Assembly: GCF_002873395.1 (NCBI RefSeq)
Contig: NZ_MCUV01000035.1
Location: forward strand, 1-40,331
Source: Vibrio sp. 10N.286.49.B3
GTDB lineage: Bacteria; Pseudomonadota; Gammaproteobacteria; Enterobacterales; Vibrionaceae
Length of the DNA stretch: 40,331 nt
Reading direction: 5' to 3'
The position numbers and the translations under genes are program-made. Below, in pieces: positions 8,118 to 16,918 of the stretch. Position 1 is the stretch's first letter, and every line of letters starts with the position of its first letter. The notes below the pieces were generated by a model. That model was given only the letters and a program-made list of their open reading frames with translations, was not told the DNA's origin and searched no databases.

Positions 8118-8149
8118 AATTGCATGATTAAACGTAAAGTCATGCAGTT
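8118..8149 (+). promoter_or_regulatory. Inverted repeat in the ptsH upstream region
   Basis: TGCATGA (8121-8127) and TCATGCA (8140-8146) are perfect inverted arms 12 bases apart; with a wobble pair the arms extend to AATTGCATGA and TCATGCAGTT. It lies about 125 bases before the ptsH ATG. It could be an operator or a leader-RNA stem; I recognise no specific regulator. Confidence 0.4.
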
Positions 8150-8273
8150 GGAAAAGTTCAAATCAAGGTAAGGATTAGCACTTGAGTAATACGGTATTCA
8201 CGTACTATGCTCAAAGTCGTTAGGCTGAATTGATTAATAATCTTACTAATAAAAATTTATCGGGGTATATCAC

Positions 8274-8531
8274 ATGTTCGAGAAGCAAGTAGAAATCACA
8301 GCAGAAAACGGTCTTCACACTCGCCCAGCGGCACAGTTTGTTAAAGAAGCTAAATCATTTGATGCAGACATCAAAGTAACTTCTAACGGTAAAAGCGCTA
8401 GCGCGAAAAGCCTTTTCAAACTACAAACTCTTGGCTTAGTTAAAGGGACTCTTGTAACTATTTCAGCTGAAGGTCCTCAAGCTCAACAAGCTGTTGACCA
8501 CTTAGTTGCTCTAATGGATGAGCTACACTAA
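8274..8531 (+). CDS. ptsH: Phosphocarrier protein HPr
   Basis: Small cytoplasmic protein passing phosphate from enzyme I to the sugar-specific IIA domains of the PTS. 85 aa, full length. The phospho-accepting histidine is H15 in [10 protein letters not shown]; Ser46 lies in the conserved [16 protein letters not shown] segment. The start follows a weak SD (GGGGTAT). It heads a ptsH-ptsI-crr cluster, with a 135-base gap to ptsI that contains a strong hairpin. Confidence 0.98.
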   Translation: MFEKQVEITAENGLHTRPAAQFVKEAKSFDADIKVTSNGKSASAKSLFKLQTLGLVKGTLVTISAEGPQAQQAVDHLVALMDELH

Positions 8532-8550
8532 TCTCGCTTCTCTGAATGAG

Positions 8551-8582
8551 AGCCACTTTAGTAATTTAAAGTGGCTTTATTT
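8551..8582 (+). terminator. Hairpin with U-rich tail between ptsH and ptsI
   Basis: AGCCACTTTA (8551-8560) and TAAAGTGGCT (8567-8576) form a perfect 10-bp stem with a 6-nt loop, followed by TTATTT. The strength and tail suggest a partial terminator or RNA-processing stop that would favour ptsH over ptsI-crr. Confidence 0.75.
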
Positions 8583-8666
8583 CAACTATTCCATAGTGAC
8601 GCGAATTCAATTCATTATTCAACTTATATCTATTTCGTTACAGTTGACCAACCTTAAGGTAAAGCT

Positions 8667-10394
8667 ATGATTTCAGGCATCCTAGCATCTCCTGGTATTG
8701 CTATCGGTAAAGCACTACTACTTCAAGAAGATGATATCGTTCTAAATACTCAATCTATCACTGATGAGCAAATTGAAAGTGAAATTCAATGTTTCTTTGA
8801 CGCTCGTAATAAGTCATCTAAGCAACTTGAAATTGTTAAACAGAAAGCACTTGAAACCTTTGGTGAAGAGAAAGAAGCTATCTTTGAAGGCCACATCATG
8901 TTGCTGGAAGATGAAGAGCTAGAAGAAGAAATCTTAACGCTTATCAAAGATGACAAAATGCACTGTGCAACGGCTATTCATACTGTTATTGAAGAGCAAG
9001 CTTGTGCACTAGAATCTCTTGATGATGAATACCTAAAAGAGCGTGCAACTGATATCCGTGATATTGGCACGCGCTTTGTAAAAAATGCATTAGGCATCAA
9101 TATTGTATCGTTAGCTGACATTTCTGATGAAGTGATCCTTGTCGCTTACGATTTAACACCATCTGAAACTGCACAAATCAACTTAGATTACGTGCTAGGT
9201 TTTGCTTGTGATATTGGCGGTCGTACTTCTCATACTTCTATCATGGCTCGTTCACTTGAATTGCCAGCGATCGTTGGTACAAATGACATCACTAAGCAAG
9301 TTAAAAATGGTGACATGTTAATTCTTGATGCTATGAATAACAAAATCATCATCAACCCTTCTGAATCTGAACTAAGCGAAGCAAAAGCGACTCAAGCTAA
9401 ATTCCTAGCAGATAAAGAAGAGCTAGCAAAATTAAAAGATTTACCAGCAGTAACGCTAGATGGTCACCACATCGAAGTATGCGGTAATATCGGTACAGTA
9501 AAAGATTGTGATGGCATTATCCGCAACGGTGGTGAAGGCGTCGGACTTTACCGTACTGAATTCCTATTCATGGACCGTACTGCACTACCTACTGAAGAAG
9601 AGCAGTATGTAGCTTATAAAGAAGTCGCAGAGGCGATGCAAGGTCAATCTGTCATTATCCGTACTATGGATATCGGTGGTGATAAAGATCTTCCTTACAT
9701 GGATCTGCCACAAGAAATGAATCCATTCTTGGGCTGGCGTGCTGTACGTATCAGTTTAGATCGTCGTGAAATTCTACGTGACCAATTACGTGGTATTTTA
9801 CGTGCATCTGCACATGGCAAACTGCGTATCATGTTCCCAATGATCATTTCAGTAGAAGAAATTCGCGAACTGAAAAAAGCGATCGAAGAATATAAAGTTG
9901 AATTGCGCGCTGAAGGTTTAGCATTCGATGAAAACATCGAAATCGGTGTGATGGTTGAAACACCAGCTGCAGCAGCGATTGCTCATCATTTAGCTAAAGA
10001 AGTGAGCTTCTTCTCTATCGGCACAAATGATTTAACTCAATACACATTAGCAGTAGATCGTGGTAATGAGATGATTTCTCATCTTTACAACCCACTTTCA
10101 CCAGCTGTATTGACTGTTATTAAGCAAGTCATTGACGCATCTCACAAAGAAGGCAAATGGACTGGTATGTGTGGTGAGCTTGCAGGCGACGAACGTGCTA
10201 CCCTACTCCTACTTGGTATGGGCTTAGATGAATTCTCAATGAGTGGCATCTCAATCCCAACAGTGAAGAAAGTTATTCGTAACTCTAACTTCGCTGAAGT
10301 ACAAGCAATGGCGACTGAAGCACTATCTTTACCAACGGCTGCAGAAATTGAAGCTTGTGTAGAGAAATTCATCGCAGAAAAGACTAATAACTAA
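8667..10394 (+). CDS. ptsI: PTS enzyme I (phosphoenolpyruvate-protein phosphotransferase)
   Basis: Transfers phosphate from phosphoenolpyruvate to HPr, the first step of the PTS. 575 aa, as in E. coli. The HPr-binding and phospho-His domain (1-230) carries the active-site H189 in [12 protein letters not shown]. The C-terminal PEP-binding barrel shows [28 protein letters not shown] and the catalytic cysteine region [11 protein letters not shown]. The ATG at 8667 has the SD AAGGTAAAG. It lies between ptsH and crr; the gap to crr is only 39 bases, so these two are surely co-transcribed. Confidence 0.98.
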   Translation: MISGILASPGIAIGKALLLQEDDIVLNTQSITDEQIESEIQCFFDARNKSSKQLEIVKQKALETFGEEKEAIFEGHIMLLEDEELEEEILTLIKDDKMHCATAIHTVIEEQACALESLDDEYLKERATDIRDIGTRFVKNALGINIVSLADISDEVILVAYDLTPSETAQINLDYVLGFACDIGGRTSHTSIMARSLELPAIVGTNDITKQVKNGDMLILDAMNNKIIINPSESELSEAKATQAKFLADKEELAKLKDLPAVTLDGHHIEVCGNIGTVKDCDGIIRNGGEGVGLYRTEFLFMDRTALPTEEEQYVAYKEVAEAMQGQSVIIRTMDIGGDKDLPYMDLPQEMNPFLGWRAVRISLDRREILRDQLRGILRASAHGKLRIMFPMIISVEEIRELKKAIEEYKVELRAEGLAFDENIEIGVMVETPAAAAIAHHLAKEVSFFSIGTNDLTQYTLAVDRGNEMISHLYNPLSPAVLTVIKQVIDASHKEGKWTGMCGELAGDERATLLLLGMGLDEFSMSGISIPTVKKVIRNSNFAEVQAMATEALSLPTAAEIEACVEKFIAEKTNN

Positions 10395-10433
10395 TATAAT
10401 TAGTTGATTTCAAAATATTCTTAGGAGAGCAAC

Positions 10434-10943
10434 ATGGGTTTGTTTGATAAATTAAAGAAATTAGTATCTGATGACAGCACTAAAGCTGGTGCTATTGAGA
10501 TCATCGCACCTCTTTCAGGCGAGATTGTGAACATTGAAGATGTGCCAGATGTCGTATTTGCTGAAAAAATTGTTGGTGATGGTGTCGCGATCAAGCCAAC
10601 TGGCAATAAAATGGTTGCACCGGTAAATGGTACAATCGGTAAAATCTTCGAAACTAATCACGCTTTCTCTATCGAGTCTGACGATGGTATTGAGCTTTTC
10701 GTTCACTTCGGTATTGATACTGTAGAGCTGAAAGGTGAAGGCTTTACTCGTGTAGCTGAAGAAGGTCAAACTGTAAAAGCTGGTGAGACTGTGATTACTT
10801 TTGATCTAGCACTTCTAGAAGAGAAAGCTAAATCAACACTAACACCTGTTGTTATCTCTAACATGGATGAAATCAAAGAGCTTAATAAGCTTTCTGGTTC
10901 TGTTGTTGTTGGTGAAAACCCAGTAATCAAAGTAACTAAATAA
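10434..10943 (+). CDS. crr: PTS glucose-specific enzyme IIA (EIIA-Glc)
   Basis: Cytoplasmic IIA domain that takes phosphate from HPr for glucose import and acts as a regulator (inducer exclusion, adenylate cyclase). 169 aa. The two active-site histidines are H76 ([10 protein letters not shown]) and H91 ([17 protein letters not shown]), equal to E. coli H75/H90 counted without Met. The N-terminal amphipathic segment [14 protein letters not shown] is conserved. The SD TAGGAGA is strong. Last gene of the pts cluster, followed by a terminator. Confidence 0.98.
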   Translation: MGLFDKLKKLVSDDSTKAGAIEIIAPLSGEIVNIEDVPDVVFAEKIVGDGVAIKPTGNKMVAPVNGTIGKIFETNHAFSIESDDGIELFVHFGIDTVELKGEGFTRVAEEGQTVKAGETVITFDLALLEEKAKSTLTPVVISNMDEIKELNKLSGSVVVGENPVIKVTK

Positions 10944-10970
10944 TCACCTCGATTATTAGCTACAAAATGA

Positions 10971-10997
10971 CGCTGCCTTTATAGGTGGCGTTTTTTT
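10971..10997 (+). terminator. crr: Rho-independent terminator after crr
   Basis: CGCTGCCT, loop TTAT, and AGGTGGCG (two wobble pairs) are followed by seven U residues. It lies about 30 bases after the crr stop. Confidence 0.85.
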
Positions 10998-11087
10998 ATG
11001 CCTGAATTTTGATGTAATGGGTTATGACTGGTATCAGCTTACAAATAATTGGAATAATCATTGATATGAAAGTAACAGAAAAGAAAA

Positions 11088-11117
11088 AGCCCCTTTTCCT
11101 TTGAGAGAACTGGGGCT
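11088..11117 (-). terminator. Probable flagellin terminator
   Basis: AGCCCC and GGGGCT arms enclose an 18-nt loop with possible minor inner pairing. The minus strand continues into TTTTTC and the plus strand into CATTTTTT, so it could stop transcripts from both sides. It lies about 200 bases after the flagellin stop. Confidence 0.6.
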
Positions 11118-11125
11118 CATTTTTT

Positions 11126-11179
11126 GGTCATCAGCGCCTATGTGGAGATCAAGAGAAATGATCACATTACTGATGAACC
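11126..11179 (-). ncRNA. Long imperfect hairpin in the flagellin 3' region
   Basis: GGTCATCAG (11126-11134) pairs with CTGATG-A-ACC (11170-11179, one bulged A). Inside, ATGT (11140-11143) pairs with ACAT (11164-11167), and GATCA (11147-11151) pairs with TGATC (11159-11163) around an AGAGAAA loop. Eighteen pairs in all. On the flagellin mRNA it precedes the terminator hairpin, the layout seen in some 3'-UTR-derived small RNAs. No expression evidence is available. Confidence 0.35.
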
Positions 11180-11312
11180 ATACATAATTTTTGTAAAAAT
11201 GAGCAGCAGGTGAGAGATGAGAGAGCTTTTCATTCAATAAAAATTATGCATTGCCAAGTCATTCTTATTCACGCGCTCACGTCTGAACATAGTAAATAAG
11301 AAATCCTAGCGA

Positions 11313-12449
11313 CTACTGCAATAACGTTAATGCAGAGTTCGGCAACTGTTTAGCTTGAGCAAGAATTGATGTCCCTGCCTGCTGTAAAATTTGTGCTTTT
11401 GTCATTTGTGTTGTTTCTTTAGCAAAATCGGTATCTCTAATGCGGCTATTTGATGCCTCAACATTCTCTTGGATGTTTGCTAAGTTATTAATACTATGGC
11501 TTAAACGGTTCTGTTTCGCCCCTAAATCTGCACGTTGTGAATCGACATATTTCAATGCTGAATCCACTATACTTATTGCATTTTGCGAGCCAGCTACTGA
11601 GGTTAAATCAATATCTTGAACTGTGGTCAGTACACCTGTATTGGTTAATCCTAATTCTGTTGCCATGTTGCCAGTAATTGACATTGAACCAGACAAATCT
11701 TTATCTGATACAAATACTTGTAGTTCACCGTTATCACCGACTGAAGCGCTAATCATGTCTGATTGCCCATTGAGGTATGTCGCTACTTGTTCAATATCAT
11801 CACCTGATTTAAGCGTGAGATCGATACTAACGAGTTCACCATCTTGAGTTTGAAAGTCAAACTTTAGGTCATTACCTGACTCTGGCACCTGCCAGTTTAT
11901 GTCTTTACCTTGAGAGCCAGTAAATGTTGTCCCACCCATACGGCTATCATCGGCACGAATACTTGTTAATGCCATAATCATCGCTTCACCAGAGTTTGAG
12001 CCAATTTGGAAAGAAGCCTCACCAAATGATCCATTCAATAAACGACGGCCACCAAATGATGTAGTTTCAGCGATACGGTTTAGTTCAGCCTGCAGTGCTG
12101 TTGATTCTTCATTAATCGCATTACGTTCAGCATCTGTATTACTACCATTAGACGATTGAATGGCTAAATCACGGACCCTTTGCAAGATGTTAGTTGACTC
12201 ATTCATTGCCCCTTCAGCCGTTTGAGCAATCGAAATACCATCATTGGCATTGCGCATAGCAACGTCAAGACCACGTGACTGAGTCGTTAAGCGATTGGAT
12301 ATCTGCAAACCTGCAGCATCATCTTTTGCACTGTTAATTTTATGCCCAGAAGACAAACGTTCCATTGATGTAGTTAAGTCATTCGATGCTTTATTTAAGT
12401 AACGTTGCGCCGTCATTGCTGAGACATTGGTATTAACATTTACAGCCAT
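11313..12449 (-). CDS. flaA: Polar flagellin, FlaA-type
   Basis: Filament subunit exported by the flagellar type III system. The frame is open to 12473, but the family N-terminus [20 protein letters not shown] starts at the ATG at 12449, preceded by the SD CAGGAGA, giving 378 aa. The N-terminal D0/D1 helices (1-170, with [20 protein letters not shown]) and the C-terminal D1/D0 helices (from about 295, ending SALTLLQ) are conserved; the middle D2/D3 part is short and acidic, as in Vibrio flagellins. The sigma54-type promoter matches the rule, known from V. cholerae, that FlaA is the sigma54-dependent flagellin while the others use sigma28. Only one flagellin gene is in this window. The symbol rests on that analogy. 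Confidence 0.93.
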   Translation of the reverse strand: MAVNVNTNVSAMTAQRYLNKASNDLTTSMERLSSGHKINSAKDDAAGLQISNRLTTQSRGLDVAMRNANDGISIAQTAEGAMNESTNILQRVRDLAIQSSNGSNTDAERNAINEESTALQAELNRIAETTSFGGRRLLNGSFGEASFQIGSNSGEAMIMALTSIRADDSRMGGTTFTGSQGKDINWQVPESGNDLKFDFQTQDGELVSIDLTLKSGDDIEQVATYLNGQSDMISASVGDNGELQVFVSDKDLSGSMSITGNMATELGLTNTGVLTTVQDIDLTSVAGSQNAISIVDSALKYVDSQRADLGAKQNRLSHSINNLANIQENVEASNSRIRDTDFAKETTQMTKAQILQQAGTSILAQAKQLPNSALTLLQ

Positions 12450-12550
12450 TGCTTGCTCTCCTGTCGAGTCCACACAATCTATATGCGAAGTGGTCAGCTT
12501 TACTCTTATTCAGAAAAGCACTGACCGTAATATCTATTATATAAATTATA

Positions 12551-12567
12551 AAGCAATTACCATGCCA
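12551..12567 (-). promoter_or_regulatory. flaA: Sigma54 promoter of the flagellin gene
   Basis: TGGCATGGTAATTGCTT on the minus strand matches the -24/-12 consensus with GG and GC ten bases apart. Predicted start near 12541, leader about 92 nt. Activation by FlrC is expected from Vibrio. Confidence 0.85.
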
Positions 12568-12635
12568 CATTAATACCTACATCATTTAAATAAAAACCAA
12601 TTATTATCAATAGCTTAACTTGATACGTTGGATTT

Positions 12636-12677
12636 AAAAAACAATGTGGCAAGGTTATTCCGCTTTTATAACTGCCA
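12636..12677 (-). terminator. flgL: Probable terminator after flgL
   Basis: TGGCA (12647-12651) pairs with TGCCA (12673-12677), and GTTAT with ATAAC inside, with a 2-nt bulge. On the minus strand the hairpin is followed by CATTG and six U residues. The spacing to the U run is slightly long. Confidence 0.55.
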
Positions 12678-12710
12678 ATGAGTGCTACTTTCCCCTTCAT
12701 TTTCCTATGA

Positions 12711-13904
12711 TTAAATATAGTTAAATAAGGTCAAATCTTTGGTTTTCCCAAATGCTTGCTGTGAAGCCTGTAACGCACGTGAGTTTTCATTAAAATCGAT
12801 AATCGCTTTAGAATAATCTAAATCTTCAAAGCTGCTTTTTGATTTTTCTAACGAGAATTTAAAATCTTCATGTTGATCTTCATGTGTATCGAGCGACTTT
12901 AAACGCACACCGGTTTCTGTTCTTGCTTGGTTTAAATGAATATAAGCGGCATGTAATTCTTCTGTCACTTGATGAAGATGTGCCGTTGCAGAGCTATCAG
13001 AGACAGAATAACCTGCCCACTCTTGTGCATTTTTCATGCTATCAAATAAACTAAAAGTGTTACTCGGTTCAAGGGTAATTGCATCCCCTTTGGTAATCGG
13101 CCCTTTCAATTGGATATTCAAGCCTTGATATTCAATCCCACTTTGAGGATCAAACTCCTCAGCTTGAACAATAATATCGTTTCTCTCTAACTGATAGCCA
13201 AACTGACCATTAGCCATATCCACAAAAGTAACTTTGTAAGTTGAAATATCATCGCTATTTTGATTTGTCGCTTGTTCAACTAATAATTCCGATGCCGGTT
13301 GTAAATCATAGCTAGGCGCGTAGTCACCTAATGGATTCGGTATCTCCATGAATAAGCGATTACCTGGATCATTAATCGGCATATCAACATGATTCGCAAT
13401 TCTCATTTTTCGTTGATAATTATCACCGCTATAAGCCACAGAGCCAGTGCTATCTCTAAAAAATGGCTGTGTCTTGGATTTTGTGCCGGCAAATGTGTAA
13501 TTACCACTTTCATCTCGAGAATTAACCATATTTAAAAGATTATTCTCTATCTCATTAATCTCTCTAGCCTTTGCTAAGCGGTCTTCTGGAGAGAGTGCAC
13601 CATTTATCATCTCCATCACACCACGCTTAGCTTCATCGATAAAGTTTTCGCTGTTATCGATCATCACTTCATGGTGCTCTAGGCGATTGCGCGTTAATGT
13701 TATCGTATCAATATACTGATTGATCTCTTGCGCTTGCTGGCCAATGTTTTGCAAATAATGCGTTGCCAGAGGGTTATCACTTGGTGACTGCAGTTGCTTA
13801 CCAGAGGCTAATTGCGCTTGGTTATGATGTACCTTTCCTTCTTGGCGACGAAGATCATTTTGCACCGATTGATAATTATGAAAACTTGAAACTCGTGTTA
13901 ACAT
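12711..13904 (-). CDS. flgL: Flagellar hook-filament junction protein FlgL (HAP3)
   Basis: Distal junction protein joining the hook to the filament, exported with the chaperone FlgN. 397 aa. The N-terminus MLTRVSSFHNYQSVQNDLRR and the heptad-rich helices with LASGKQLQSPSDNPLATHYL are typical of FlgL; ESGNYTFAGTKSKTQPF is a conserved core motif. The C-terminal helix resembles flagellin. It follows flgK by 12 bases in one unit and ends at a hairpin. Confidence 0.95.
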   Translation of the reverse strand: MLTRVSSFHNYQSVQNDLRRQEGKVHHNQAQLASGKQLQSPSDNPLATHYLQNIGQQAQEINQYIDTITLTRNRLEHHEVMIDNSENFIDEAKRGVMEMINGALSPEDRLAKAREINEIENNLLNMVNSRDESGNYTFAGTKSKTQPFFRDSTGSVAYSGDNYQRKMRIANHVDMPINDPGNRLFMEIPNPLGDYAPSYDLQPASELLVEQATNQNSDDISTYKVTFVDMANGQFGYQLERNDIIVQAEEFDPQSGIEYQGLNIQLKGPITKGDAITLEPSNTFSLFDSMKNAQEWAGYSVSDSSATAHLHQVTEELHAAYIHLNQARTETGVRLKSLDTHEDQHEDFKFSLEKSKSSFEDLDYSKAIIDFNENSRALQASQQAFGKTKDLTLFNYI

Positions 13905-13916
13905 TTATCCTCTCCT

Positions 13917-15797
13917 CTACCTTAACTGTAAGATAGTGTTGAAAGTATCATTCGCTGCTTGCATCACTCGAGAGGACGCCATGTAAGCTTGTTGAAACTT
14001 CATCATATTTGCCGCTTCTTCATCTAAATTCACCCCAGAAATAGCGGCAACACGTTCTTGTGCTGACTCTTTTTCCAATGTTGCAACTTCATTTAAACGA
14101 ATAGCGGTTGATGTTTTAAGGCCGACATCTGTATTTAAGTTATGATAAATATCAATAAGGGTGCTATCCCCATCATTGGAATTTTTATCCGTCTGAATAG
14201 ATAGCATTTTTAATAAATTGCCATTATCCCCTTCAGAAGCGGTTAAATTAGCCGTAAATTTATCGTTACCCAGCGCTCCAGGTGTTAATTCAAACGTTGT
14301 ACCTAAAACGGTAATAGGTTTGGTTGGTGGGTAAGTTTCTGGTGGCAATAGCATTTTTCCTGAAGTATCCGTCACGGCAAACTGATCGCCCTGTGGTGAC
14401 ACTATCACTTCAAATTCTTTTAGATCGCCAGCCTTTATAATAGAAAACTCGGCACTACCTTGAGCTTGAGTCGTTGATGCGGCAAAACTTTGTGCGGCTA
14501 GCTCTCTTGGATCATTAATCGCCAATTGGATTTGTGCTGCTGAATTTCGCGTCGGTCGTAATAACACCTTTTCCCCAATGGCAGGTTCGCTGCGGATCTC
14601 TACACGTAAACCATCAAGAGAGAATGATGAGCTCGCAGCATCAGGCTGAACCGTCATAACTTCACCATTTGGTTTCATGATATTGTATTTCGTGCCGTCA
14701 TATTTAAGTGAATACTCACCACTTTCAAGTTGGTTAGTATCTGAAATATAAACAGCAACATCCGCTGGTGAATTAGCATTGGTGACGACGCGTGATTTTG
14801 CCATATCTTCCGAATTGATATCTCGGTACAGATCACGACCAACTTGCCCGTTCATATCGATACCTTGCGACTGTAAACGGTTAACTTGATCCGAAAAAGA
14901 AGCAGATAATCGACCTAATTCATCCATAACTTGCGGAATATGCTTATCACGATAGTCTAATAAAGCGCCGATCTTTCCATCAATCTCATCGACTTTTATT
15001 GCTTTAATCCCCTTGCCTTCTACGATAGCAAGACGATGCTGATGAACATCAGGATCACCATCAATCCACTTTAATTGGCTCGCTTCACTGCCTGAAACTA
15101 AAGTGTGACCATTACCAATATGTACGTTGTAGCCTTCAGAGTGGCTACGTGGTGTAACGGTTACTTTCGTATATTGTGCAAGTTCATTAATAAGCTTTTC
15201 ATGTTGATCGCGTAAATCATTATGTGGCCCTGGCGTTTTTATCATTTGCCTATGCACATCACGAATCTCTAAACCTATTTGGTTCATCCTTTCCACACCC
15301 ACCTCTAATGTTTTATTAGTAACATCAGACTGCTTACGCACGGTTTCATGGAAATTGTTTAGGTTTTGACTAATTAAGCCCGCTTTTTCAAGTACGACTT
15401 TACGCGCACCAAGATCGTTAGGGCTATTAGCTAGTGTCGAGACAGAATTAAACCATTCATTAAGATTCTCTGGGATTTTTCTCGATGTCGCCGATGACAG
15501 TAAGCCTTGCAGCATGTCGAGGTTGCCCTCTGAATCGGCTTTATTAGCGGCATTGGTGGTCGAAAGGTTTAATTCATTAACGGCAAACTGATCCCATGAG
15601 CGGCGAACATTTTCCACATGTACACCCATGCCATAAGTTTGGCCGCCTAATTGCCGTGGTGAACTGGCACCTTGAACCACAGATTGTCGGCTATAACCTT
15701 CAGTATTGGCATTGGATATATTGTGCCCGGTTGTATTTAGCTGTCTTTGAGCCGTCAGAACACTTTGTGCGCCTAAATTCAGCAGATCTGATGCCAT
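13917..15797 (-). CDS. flgK: Flagellar hook-filament junction protein FlgK (HAP1)
   Basis: First junction protein on the hook tip. 626 aa. The N-terminus shows SDLLNLGAQSVLTAQRQLNT followed by TGHNISNANTEGYSRQ, the rod/hook/HAP family motif. The C-terminus VNLDEEAANMMKFQQAYMAS is the matching FlgK signature. The middle is variable. It starts a flgK-flgL unit: a strong terminator lies just upstream after flgJ, and a sigma54-type promoter sits in the same gap. FlgN is the expected export chaperone. Confidence 0.97.
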   Translation of the reverse strand: MASDLLNLGAQSVLTAQRQLNTTGHNISNANTEGYSRQSVVQGASSPRQLGGQTYGMGVHVENVRRSWDQFAVNELNLSTTNAANKADSEGNLDMLQGLLSSATSRKIPENLNEWFNSVSTLANSPNDLGARKVVLEKAGLISQNLNNFHETVRKQSDVTNKTLEVGVERMNQIGLEIRDVHRQMIKTPGPHNDLRDQHEKLINELAQYTKVTVTPRSHSEGYNVHIGNGHTLVSGSEASQLKWIDGDPDVHQHRLAIVEGKGIKAIKVDEIDGKIGALLDYRDKHIPQVMDELGRLSASFSDQVNRLQSQGIDMNGQVGRDLYRDINSEDMAKSRVVTNANSPADVAVYISDTNQLESGEYSLKYDGTKYNIMKPNGEVMTVQPDAASSSFSLDGLRVEIRSEPAIGEKVLLRPTRNSAAQIQLAINDPRELAAQSFAASTTQAQGSAEFSIIKAGDLKEFEVIVSPQGDQFAVTDTSGKMLLPPETYPPTKPITVLGTTFELTPGALGNDKFTANLTASEGDNGNLLKMLSIQTDKNSNDGDSTLIDIYHNLNTDVGLKTSTAIRLNEVATLEKESAQERVAAISGVNLDEEAANMMKFQQAYMASSRVMQAANDTFNTILQLR

Positions 15798-15852
15798 AAT
15801 CCCCCCAAAAACAAATTAACTTATATCGTCAATGACCACTTAATATAACCAA

Positions 15853-15869
15853 AGCAATATCTATACCAA
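15853..15869 (-). promoter_or_regulatory. Sigma54 promoter of flgKL
   Basis: TTGGTATAGATATTGCT on the minus strand has GG and GC ten bases apart and a good -12 block TTGCT. Predicted start near 15843, leader about 46 nt. It is nearly identical to the flgB promoter (TGGTAT..ATATTGCT shared). Confidence 0.8.
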
Positions 15870-15884
15870 CATAAAATTAGTGAT

Positions 15885-15911
15885 AAAAAAGGCTTACCAT
15901 GAAGGTAAGCC
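15885..15911 (-). terminator. flgJ: Rho-independent terminator after flgJ
   Basis: GGCTTACC (15891-15898), a 5-nt loop and GGTAAGCC (15904-15911) form a perfect 8-bp stem followed on the minus strand by six U residues. Confidence 0.93.
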
Positions 15912-15917
15912 ATTCTA

Positions 15918-16904
15918 TTAGTTCATATTATCTATCTGCTTTTTAATATTCAAAATTTTATCAGCGTAGTTAGGGTCTGTCGCATAACCTGCCTCATGAA
16001 TAGCATGAATAAATTGCTCTGAGCCTGCCGAGTCGTTTAGTGCTGTTTCATAGCGTGGATTGGCATTTAAGAACTGAACATAATCATTGAAACTCTCTTG
16101 GAACGAGCCATAAGAACGAAATGCTGCTGTCTCTTTAACTGGCGTGTTATCGTAAAATTCTAAGGTTTGGGTCGCGACTTTATCCCCGCGCCAACTTCTA
16201 TCCGCTTTAATATTAAATAAGTTATTTGTTTGCTGTTGCGAGTTCTTAACTATCTTACTGCCCCAACCTGTCTCTAATGCCGCTTGTGCAAGTAACAGTG
16301 AGGGATCAACGCCTAACGCTTGTGCGGCTTTATTTGCATAAGGTCTCATCGATTGCACAAAGCTTTGCGGTGAGTCGAAGGTCACTGGGACTGCTGCTTG
16401 GTGGCTTTTCGATGCAGCAGGACCTTCTAAGGTTGTGTTTGCGACATCTAAAGATTTGCGATGTTCTGCTTTTGAGTCCAATAAGCGATTTTGCGCTTCA
16501 CGCGCTTTTTCTTCATTAACAGGAACTTTCAGTGATGTATTAAATGCTTCATTACGTAACGTTACTTCACTCTCATCACTGCCTTGACCAGCGGTTAACT
16601 GAGCAACAATCATATCAGCGAGGCCTAAAGAGCCTGAAGCACTTAGCTCACTCGACATTTGTTCATCAAGCATTTGGCGATAAAACTGCTCATTTTGACT
16701 ATCAAACATATCGGACTTAAACGCAGTGTTAGCATCACGCATCGATTTAAATAGCATATTAGTAAAAATCGATTCAAACTGTTTTGCTGCAGCAGTTAGT
16801 GCTTGTTTTTCATCTTCACTTTCACCACTAACGGCCTGCTGACGTAGTTTATCTAAGCTCGATATATCGTGTATAAAACCTAGGTCTGTTGAGTTATTTA
16901 TCAT
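15918..16904 (-). CDS. flgJ: Peptidoglycan hydrolase and rod-assembly protein FlgJ
   Basis: Two-domain periplasmic protein that caps the growing rod and opens the cell wall. 328 aa. The N-terminal rod-binding domain (about 25-110) has FESIFTNMLFKSMRDANTAF and QFYRQMLDEQMSSELS. A polar linker follows (about 115-165). The C-terminal glucosaminidase domain (about 170-325) shows LLLAQAALETGWGSKIV, whose Glu is the likely catalytic residue, NLFNIKADRSWRG and HEAGYATDPNYADKI. The SD GGAAG is 8 to 9 bases from the ATG. Last gene of the flgFGHIJ unit. Confidence 0.96.
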   Translation of the reverse strand: MINNSTDLGFIHDISSLDKLRQQAVSGESEDEKQALTAAAKQFESIFTNMLFKSMRDANTAFKSDMFDSQNEQFYRQMLDEQMSSELSASGSLGLADMIVAQLTAGQGSDESEVTLRNEAFNTSLKVPVNEEKAREAQNRLLDSKAEHRKSLDVANTTLEGPAASKSHQAAVPVTFDSPQSFVQSMRPYANKAAQALGVDPSLLLAQAALETGWGSKIVKNSQQQTNNLFNIKADRSWRGDKVATQTLEFYDNTPVKETAAFRSYGSFQESFNDYVQFLNANPRYETALNDSAGSEQFIHAIHEAGYATDPNYADKILNIKKQIDNMN

Positions 16905-16918
16905 AATGCTAACTTCCG

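Larger units (their letters stand above)
10998..11312. other. Gap between convergent crr and flagellin genes
   Basis: About 315 bases with no credible coding sequence. It contains the flagellin terminator and a second long imperfect hairpin (both listed), which place a roughly 200-nt 3' untranslated region on the flagellin mRNA. Confidence 0.6.

Noticed and set aside
12645..12670. Second sigma54-like promoter near the flagellin gene
   Set aside because: The GG to GC distance is 11 bases on the minus strand and 12 on the plus strand instead of 10, and the sequence is better explained as the flgL terminator stem.
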